From Haematococcus lacustris (taxonomy: Eukaryota; Chlorophyta; Chlorophyceae; Chlamydomonadales; Haematococcaceae), in the NCBI GenBank assembly GCA_030144725.1, contig JASKMD010000012.1, positions 4,113,848 through 4,177,847 of the forward strand: DNA of 64,000 nt, in the 5' to 3' direction. Below, piece by piece: positions 56,751 to 64,000 of the stretch. The translations under genes were made by a program, and so were the position numbers. The notes beneath the pieces were generated by a model. That model had not been told where the DNA came from. It saw nothing but the letters and a program-made list of their open reading frames with translations, and ran no database searches. The stretch's first letter is position 1. Every line of letters begins with the position of its first letter.

Positions 56751-59700
56751 CGCTGCAACACAGTGATGTGCCCTCTCTTGAGCTGTCATCAGCTTACAAT
56801 TAGCGCATTTTGTCATGCCAGCTCTAGACTAAAGCCCTGTCACAGGAGTCAGGCAATGGTGTAGGTGGTAGGCGCCCATGCCATGTGCATGGGGACATAA
56901 CTCTGCACCGCACAACACCGCCCACACGTTATGGTCCCTAGTGGTCCCTGGTAGTAGTCCCTAGTGAGGGAGGAGGTGCTGATGCCTGGTCCTCTGTGTT
57001 CCGCAGCAGGGCATCTTGTGCAGCGTGACTGCTTGCTAGCAGCACAATGCCAGGGCTTGCATGGACACAGTAGCAGACACCCATGGCCTGCGCCTGGCAT
57101 GGTGTTCACTGCATGTGTTCAACAACACAGATGTGAGGGAGGAGGTGAGGGAGGAGGTGCTGAGTGCCCCACCTTGATGAGCTCCCGCCAGGACTCAGCG
57201 TTTTGGGAGGAGCTGATGAGCGCCCTCTGTATGGCGAGGTAGCTGGAGATGATGTTGCCAGAGCTCACCCCGGTGAACTGTGCAGCAGCCTTGGCGTCCA
57301 GGCCCTTCATCTTGGCCAGGAAAGGCTCCCGGCCCGTGTACAGGTCTGGCGAGGTGTCACCCGGCGGTGCCACCCACTGTTTGTTGTTGCAGTGCTTGCA
57401 GGTGCCAGACCTGTCCAGCAGCACACATGCCTCGTCAACCAGTGGTGGAAATGCAACGCACCCACTATGCTAGCTGGCCAGCCATGTGAACAGGCATTAA
57501 ACCGTTGATGGGCCACACCAGCACATGAGATACCCTGTCTGCCAGTGGGTGATGTCGTTGGACATGCCAGAGGGCAAAAGGCATATTGGTGTAGTGCCCC
57601 AAACACCATCAGCTCACCCCAACGTACCCCCCCACCCTCAGCTGAGTGTGCCAGTCTACACCAGCATGTACCACACTCCTCCTCACCTCAGCAGTTGTGT
57701 GAGGCGGTCGTGTTCAGCGGCGATGAGTCGGCCCACAGCCTCTGGTGAGTACAGCTTGACCATGCGCTGCCTGGCCCGCTTGCCCTTGGCTGCGGCAGTG
57801 CGCCTGTCTGACATCACCTCCCGCATGCGCTGCCGCAGATGGCTAGAGCTGGCAACAGCCCACTTAGCGCCTTGGAACCACCAGGGCTGATCATCAGGCA
57901 CCTGGGACGCAACAGGAGCAAGGGCCAGACTACAGCCAGTGCTGGGACCAGGTGGGGGTCAAGACTGCAGGACAAATCGGGCTCTGTGAAGCTGGGTTGT
58001 TCAACATGGTTGCCTGGCTTTTGCAGCCCACTGGCTTTGCTGCTCTACATGGGCAGCTTTGCTGCAGAACGGGGCTGGTGTGAGGGTTGAAGTTTACGGT
58101 ATGTTCGCAGAAAGCACATCACCCAAGGTGCAGCAGCACAGCTGACAACTGACTTTCAGATAGGCTCTGAGGCGATTAGTGGTCATCAGGCAGCGTGCAC
58201 TCAATCGACACACATGCACTGCTGAAAATGTCCACAGCCAAGGCCTGGTCAACTGCTGTTGGGCACCTGTCGTGGCCCCAGTATGGGTAATGCAGGCAGC
58301 CTACCGTTTGCAGTGTGTAGTTGACCATGTAGCCCACTGACTCATCAACAAAGGCTGTGACGCCGCTCCAGTTGGTGACCACCACGGGTAGCCCCATGGA
58401 CATGGCTTCAGTGATGGGCATGCCCCAGCCCTCACCACGTGTGGGTGTCACGTACGCATCAGCAGCCTGAGCGCACACCAGCAGCACACAGCCTAGGTGC
58501 CTGCATGATTGGGTCCATCGCATCAGTCAACCAAGCTGAGGGTTCAAGAGGGGGTAAGTGAGACTGACTTCTTGCTGAGTAAGCGGCCTGAGCTCGCAAG
58601 TCAGGTCGCCAGTACAGCGCAGTGTTGATGAGGAGGCCACGTTGACACAGACAAGAGACTCAGGACATCAACACGGAGCTATGGCGGTGGGATGGTACGG
58701 CACAGCCTGGGCGGTAAAGGTTGCAGCGCTCACTCCTAGGTACCAGCATTAGCAGGGCGTCAATGCTCAGCACTGTTGAAGCGATAGTGAGTGGCTTGAG
58801 GAGCTATTTCACTTGGGAAGCAAGCAGGCAAGGATGCCAGCAGACCTAGGCCTGTGGCTGAGGCCTGACAGGGCCACCACAACGACCTCCTGTTTGCTCA
58901 TGTCACTGCCCCTGCCACTATGGATTGTGTCAGTTACTTTGCCTGCCTGCCTGTCTGGCATGTCTGGGTGGGTCTAAGCTGTATGGCTTTACTGCTGGGA
59001 GGAGTCAGCTGCCCTGCCTCCCTAGTCATCAGTACAGGCAAGGCAGCTATGCTATTCCTCCAGTGCATTCTGCGCACTTTGCCAAGTTTGCCCCAACAGG
59101 CTTGTCAATCCCCATAATTGAACGGCTTTTGATGGCCCAACCTCACCTTGTAAAGCCCTGCATACTGGTCGCTGGTGAGGTGGGATGATATGACGTACAG
59201 GGTGGGCAGCTTGCTGTGCTCCTCCTGAGAGAGATTGAGGTGCTGCTGCACCCAGGTCCGCATGTCGCCAGCGAAGTTGCCACCATTTAAGAAAGGCTTA
59301 GTCAGGATGTACATCTCCACATTGTCATCACTGGTGAACTCCTGAGGTCGTTTGGGCACCAATTTTCCACTCTGTTCATGCCAGTGCTCTGCTGCAGTAC
59401 TCCAGTCAGCCGCCTACTCCACCACCAGCCACCCTCTGCTCCTCCCCTTGCCCTGTGATGGATCTGTATGCAACTCCCTCTCCACAGTGCTTTTCCTAGC
59501 CATGCTGCCTCTGCATGGCTGTGGCATCGTTGAACAGCCCGGCGCTGAGTGAATCTAGAGAACAGCTGCTGCAGTGGTCAGGGTAGTGGCTAAGCATGTC
59601 GACTTGGTCCAAAGCACCATATGGACCAGGCATCTGCGGGGACCCAGCACAGCAACCCACCTGCAAGTAGGCAGACAGCAGCACGTCCCAGCCCTTGCGC

Positions 59701-62700
59701 ATCTCCCATTTGAACGTTGAGACAAACGTAAAGGGTTTCTTGGCGCGCCGCCGGGCGTGTGCGGCTGCCGCGCGTGCTGACAAGAAGCGCCCACGGCCAC
59801 CTGGCTTGTGTGCAGCAGAAGCTGCATCCCCACTATCAGCTGACCAGTGGCCGAACAGCTGGGCCAGTCGCCTGTCAGCACGTTTGAGGTCTCTCTTTGG
59901 CAAGCTGCTGTTGCTGACAGTATAACCGAGGTGTGGTGCCGCCAAGCTGGCTGCCAACTTGTCTGATGCTACTGCTGCTTCTTCAAACACTTTCCGCTGA
60001 GAGGTGCTGTGAAGCTGCGCTGGGCCACTAGTGTGCTGGACTAAAAGCCCAGGGTCAGGGGTGGTTTGCGTGGCAGAAGCCATGGGTGGCAAAAGCGCTG
60101 GAGATGGTGGTGGGCTCTGCAGGTTCACACAGCATCAGCAGAGGGAACAGCAGCTGCTTCAGTAACACCTGGTACTGGCAGATCTAATGGCAGTGAGCGG
60201 TAGCCGTGGCAGGAGCAGTGGGAGTGCTGGCATGCATGCTGTGACAGAAGCACACACCATTTGCCATGGATCTGCTGTTGCCACGTCTGCTCTTGTAGCT
60301 TCAACCATGTCAGTAGTGGCAATTGACCTTCACCTGAAGCAACCACTGACTCACAGGGAGAGGTGGCAAAGTCCGCTTTGCCTTTCCAAACACCAGCTCG
60401 CCGTGGGGTAGCATGACCGCCCTGACCACTTCAGGGTTGTACAAGGTGGTGTTGACAGCGATGGGGACGATACGTATCTTGCTGGCATCCACTCCTGTAG
60501 AGGGAGGATGCATCAGGGGCTGCATCTCAGGATCATGAGGCAGCTGCAGTAAGCTGGCAGGGAGCTGGTGGGGTACGTCTGCTTCCCACAGCATCAGGCC
60601 ACCATGAGGCAGCTGCACAGGGAGCTGGCAGCAAGCTAGTGGGTTATGCCTGCTTCATGTGCCCCTCCTACAACATCAGACCAAAGCTCCCATAACAAGG
60701 TAGATGTATCGTGTTCAGCTGTGCTTGTGTTATGGAGACGAATGCTGATGGAGGGCCAACTGTCAAGCAGGCGCATTTTGCCGCAACCGTGGCAACCGCA
60801 ATGTAAGCAGCAAGGCAGAACAGGGAGAAGGGAAGCCACAGGAGCAGCAGCAGAGGCAGATCAGGCAAGCCGTTCACCCACCAGAACTGTTCAAGACGTC
60901 ATAGGAGAACTGGGATGGCACCCACACTTCATCCATGCGGTTGCAGTACTTGACGAACTCGGAATGGTAGCTGTAAGTGCACTGCCAACCAGATAAGCCA
61001 TGGCCATGGGTCAAGTGCAGAGCATGAGGCAGCTACAAAGCAGCACATCCCATGCTTCCTAGCGTGCAGGAGAGAGGGAGTGACATGCCTATGGGACTCT
61101 TATGTTGCTGCGTGCAGCAACTACACCAACTGGCTGTCCAGGGCAAGGGGTGCACATCGATCATACATGACCTGAGGTATCAGGGAGCTGCTGCCACTCA
61201 TCTGCTACCCCTCCGCTTGCTCACATGTCGGTCTCTGCCATGGCTCGCCCCACTGCTACTGCAGCTGTGTAGCCCACAGGGGGGCAGGGTGCACATGTTT
61301 CCCACTTGTTCTTGGGCCTGGCCCAGAAGGGTGGCAGGCTGTGACACACAACTATAGCACTGGCTCTCGGATCTGCTCGCTTCTTGGCTGCGTCCAGGAA
61401 GTCAAAGTCAGGTCGCGGCATTGAGGTGTCAACACCGTAGTTGCAGTCTCCCTGAGTGGTGCCTACCCAGATGTTCTCGGTGGGCATGGCACCAGACCTG
61501 CAACCAGGGCCACGGCTGGTGTTGTACAGTGCCCACACAGCATGCTTGCATTGATAGGTAGACAGTTGCTGGTGCACAGTTCAACATGTAGATGCCCATG
61601 GCTAGACGGAGCAGGGCTGGTGTGATGTAGCTGGACAGGGTATTCATGTGCTGTGACGAAGCAGGTGACCGACCTTCCCAAGCCCAGCAGGAGTGTAGAT
61701 GCTTCCTTGCCAAAGCTGGTGCGATCGAAGAAGGGGGCAAACCACCACAGGGGCCATGTCGTCTGGTTGACAGCAAGCCCCCTCTCAGGGTTCTCCGGCA
61801 TTGCTGGCTTCTGCACCTCTGGGCTGCGTTCTTCAACATGGGAGCGACCTGCCTCCGCTGCCATTTGCTGTAGCACCCCGCTCAGAGCTGCAGCTGTGGC
61901 TTCTCTGTGACCAGCTAGTGCATTGGGTCGCAGCTGCTGCTGCTTTGACGTACTTGATGCCTTCTCTGGCTCTGCTACTATACGAACATAATCAAGGTCG
62001 TCCATGGCTGCATCGTACTCGAAGATTTTAGCCGGCTTGAATTGATAACGTGAGAAGGCCCCCATCACTGGATCCAGCATGGCAAGCTTGGAGAGTGATC
62101 TGCGCTGTATTGTGTCCTGACAACAGCAGCATAGCAGGGCTTTAGGGCAAATCAGAGGTGTCACAAGTGTTGCAATGAACATGCTCATCTTGTGTGGGCA
62201 TTGCAGAGACAAGGAGGTGGCAGAGGTTGCCAACGTGGTGTAATCGCCTGTTAGTCGCGAGTGAGAGTTGTGAGAGTCGAGAGAGTTGTGAAGTGCTGTA
62301 TACTACAAAGCGCGATGAAGGGCAAGAAGCGCAAGGGCGTGGATGAGCCTAAACAGCCCAAACCCAAGCAGCCTGAACAGCCCAAGGGGTAGGGCCAGGG
62401 GCGGATGACTTCCCCCCGCGTGTGACCTGCTAGGTGCCATGTCCCCAACCCATTTAAGGATGTCATTGCGCATTGTGTGCCTTGTGTGCCATGCAGTTGG
62501 AGGAGGAGGCAGCCAGCGTGTCCCAGCAGCAGGGGGGGGCCCGCAAGCAGCTGGTGGTGTTCTTTGGCAATGCAGGCATTGGCACCCGGGGTGGGTGGGG
62601 GGCCAAGGCTGTGCTGCAGGCCTGCCGCAAGGTGGTGGAGAGGGCCAACAGCGGCAGGCCAACAGACAGGGTGCCAGGCAAGGTGGTGACAGTGGATGAG

Positions 62701-63552
62701 TTCTGCACTAGCAAGGTCAGCTCAATCATGAACAGCCCCCAGCCCTGTGAGGAGGAGCTGGACAGCAGCAAGCCCACCAGGCCTGAAGGCTGGAAGCCCA
62801 AGCCGGGTCAGGTGCAGAACCGCTTGTTGCAGTCAGCCTGGAGCAAGCGGTTCGAGGTGCTAGTGCGGGGGCTCATGTGGTGCCCTTGGCTGGCCCAGGC
62901 CACCCCTGGGGACCTTGGCAAATGGGTGGACAGGGACTGCAACGCAGCCCTCAACCTCCAGCGGGCAGGGGAGAGCAAGTGGCGCCCACTGGAGCTGTGC
63001 AGGTGGCCACACCGAGGAAGGCTTCCTGCCCCGGGCAAGGAGTACCCAGCATTGGGCTTCAAGAAGCTGCGAGACCGAGCCCCCAAGGCCCTAGCCCAGC
63101 AGCCTATAGCACAGTAGCATGTGTGCACTAGGCGATGCTTAAGATGTTGCTTACATCAGAGCATGGGTTTCATGCCAACATCCATCGCCCCATCCTCGTA
63201 AGGGGGTGGGGGTATGAAGTAGGTATTAATGCCAGCTGTTTTGGATATAGGGAACAACAGCCCGGACTACAGATAACGCAGCTCCTAGTAGTGGGGGATT
63301 GTGCTGTATTATGTCAGCTCGATTATGGCTCACCTCATCTGAAGGAAGCATGTCACTGCTGTGCCGTAGTTGGGAGCGCTGCATGCTGAAGAACAGGAAG
63401 TAGGCCAGCACATTGCATATGAGAATGGCAGGGATCAGGAAGAGGAGAGGCCGCCTGAGGATTCGCGGTATAGCGCCAACCGAGCCCCATGTGCCATGGC
63501 TTGCGCACTGCTTCTCTCTTTTGCAGGCGGGAGCCACGGCCTGCACATACAT
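55543..63552 (-). CDS. GT4-family glycosyltransferase with N-terminal membrane anchor
   Basis: Likely a Golgi or ER type II enzyme. Eleven exons join in phase to 894 aa: 63334-63552, 61674-62116, 61225-61497, 60882-60970, 60355-60494, 59661-60116, 59147-59341, 58305-58466, 57687-57901, 57173-57410, 55543-55797. An in-frame TAA precedes the ATG at 63552. Residues of about 35-55 form a signal anchor (L-L-F-L-I-P-A-I-L-I-C-N-V-L-A) after basic residues. The GT4 core includes V-G-R-A-M-A-E-T-D, C-N-R-M-D-E-V-W-V-P-S-Q-F, I-R-I-V-P-I-A-V-N, T-F-V-S-T-F-K-W-E-x-R-K-G-W-D and the donor-binding T-P-T-R-G-E-G-W-G-M-P-I-T-E-A-M with P-V-V-V-T-N-W-S-G. Exons 10-11 add a C-H-C segment and an acidic tail not typical of GT4. 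The donor and acceptor sugars are unknown. Introns 1 and 10 carry antisense Fanzor copies. Confidence 0.88.
56620..56965 (+). mobile_element. Fanzor family-1 C-terminal fragment in GT4 intron 10
   Basis: Encodes the tail D-Q-A-A-L-P-A-K-R-K-E-Y-P-D-L-E-Y-K-R-L-R-D-K-P-P-K-A-Q, then a CAG run expanded to about 15 codons, then TGA and the start of the family-1 3' segment (GAGCTGTCATCAGCTTACA, GTAGGTGGTAGGCGCC). The terminus is decayed (CCCTAGTGAGGG near 56958). Antisense to its host. Confidence 0.72.
57018..57122. repeat. Dispersed repeat, copy shared with 34497-34600
   Basis: Matches the other locus over about 100 bp, starting GTGACTGCTTGCTAGCAGCA. It lies in GT4 intron 10, next to the Fanzor fragment. 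Confidence 0.75.
62240..63332 (+). mobile_element. Fanzor family-2 element in GT4 intron 1, internally deleted
   Basis: This copy appears to keep both ends. An ATG at 62315 opens 25 codons of a very basic N-terminus (K-G-K-K-R-K, then P-K-Q-P-K-P-K-Q) that looks like a nuclear localisation signal, ending at TAG 62390. The middle is deleted; sequence resumes inside the intron (GGCGGATGACTTC equals that at 51030-51045). After the GCCATGCAG acceptor at about 62492 the second exon is fully open: [47 protein letters not shown], tail to TAG at 63115. It is over 95% like the 50 kb copy by eye. Antisense to GT4. Confidence 0.87.
63118..63332 (+). ncRNA. Candidate guide-RNA (omega-RNA) scaffold region, family 2 copy B
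   Basis: Counterpart of 50120-50316, directly after the Fanzor stop codon. An insertion (TTTTGGATATAGGGAACAAC) near 63240 is the main difference. The similarity stops at ATTATGGCTCA around 63332, which fixes the element end and the position where an adjacent guide would start. Confidence 0.3.
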
Positions 63553-64000
63553 GTGCAAGTGTTATGCGGGCTCCAGGCCAAGAAGTTTACAAACTACAAA
63601 CTTACACGGACAGAAGCAAGATGCACGCACCATGGGGTAGCTACCAGGATGTCAAGGAAAGCAGGCAGGCGCGTCCAAGGGACACGCACAGAGGACACGC
63701 GATGGGGGGCCTGATGCCGAAGGGTGAGGACTTAACGATGAGCAGGCGTTGTGTGTCACTACGCAGCCCCTCAAATACCGCAATGAAGTTTCATTTAGTC
63801 ACGAAAGTTTGCAGGTGAGATAGTACTCTAACAATCAGCTTGACAGCGATGTAAGTGGGCCAGAGCGAAGTACGTATCGAGTTCGAGTAGGCGACTTTAG
63901 AGTTGGACGTGTAGCTAGTCAAAGCGATGCAGGCTTAACCCTTGCCGATGGTGTTCCACTGATGTTGTTCCTGAACTCATCGCATGTGTTCAAGTTATGC
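63553..64000. other. GT4 upstream region, no gene seen
   Basis: Sequence upstream of the GT4 start codon; expected promoter and 5' UTR. Frames here have no protein features and no motif is convincing. Confidence 0.4.

Overview
The window is nuclear DNA of a ciliated, photosynthetic green alga, most likely a chlamydomonadalean (Chlamydomonas/Haematococcus-type). Reasons: GC-rich, intron-dense genes; a radial spoke head protein of the RSP4/RSP6 family (motile cilia); a PsbP-domain thylakoid protein; TGTAA polyadenylation signals; many CAG/GCA microsatellites; no bacterial gene features. Gene models were built by hand from exon homology and splice phase, and most close exactly in frame.

Layout, left to right: end of an EF-hand gene (+, to 1076); class I histone deacetylase (-, 3488-7772, 421 aa); ascorbate-peroxidase-related haem peroxidase APX-R (-, 8915-13022); ZIP metal transporter (+, 13327-17264) followed by duplicated pieces of itself; radial spoke protein RSP4/6 (-, 18719-21254, 447 aa) head-to-head with translation factor eIF3d (+, 21969-26824, 530 aa); a very low-complexity 4 kb ORF plus coiled-coil exons (+, 27708-33965); PsbP-domain lumen protein (+, 35706-40709); an unidentified multi-pass membrane protein with a Gln/Pro-rich tail (-, 42445-48592); mitochondrial-type pyruvate dehydrogenase E2 (+, 49530-54784, 500 aa); a membrane-anchored GT4 glycosyltransferase (-, 55543-63552, 894 aa). 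The genes are functionally unrelated housekeeping or organelle genes; there is no operon.

The striking content lies between the exons. At least eleven loci carry remnants of Fanzor elements, eukaryotic relatives of the RNA-guided nuclease TnpB, recognised by a D-R-D-x-N-A-A-L-N RuvC-III block, a D-E-F-R-T-S block and a G-x-x-x-x-G block. They fall into about three families. Seven lie in introns of the models built here, and an eighth probably does; all are antisense to the host gene. The best copies sit in intron 1 of the E2 gene and intron 1 of the GT4 gene. All copies look internally deleted, 5'-truncated or frameshifted, so none here is an intact nuclease gene, but their 3' segments are conserved between copies and are candidates for the guide-RNA scaffold. 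A 452 bp inverted-repeat transposon with a 6 bp target duplication is nested inside one copy, and a second 165 bp foldback element precedes the PsbP-domain gene.

Limits: first exons of the EF-hand and APX-R genes, the last ZIP junction and the exact ends of the Fanzor elements are not resolved. No homology search could be run; names rest on recognised motifs.
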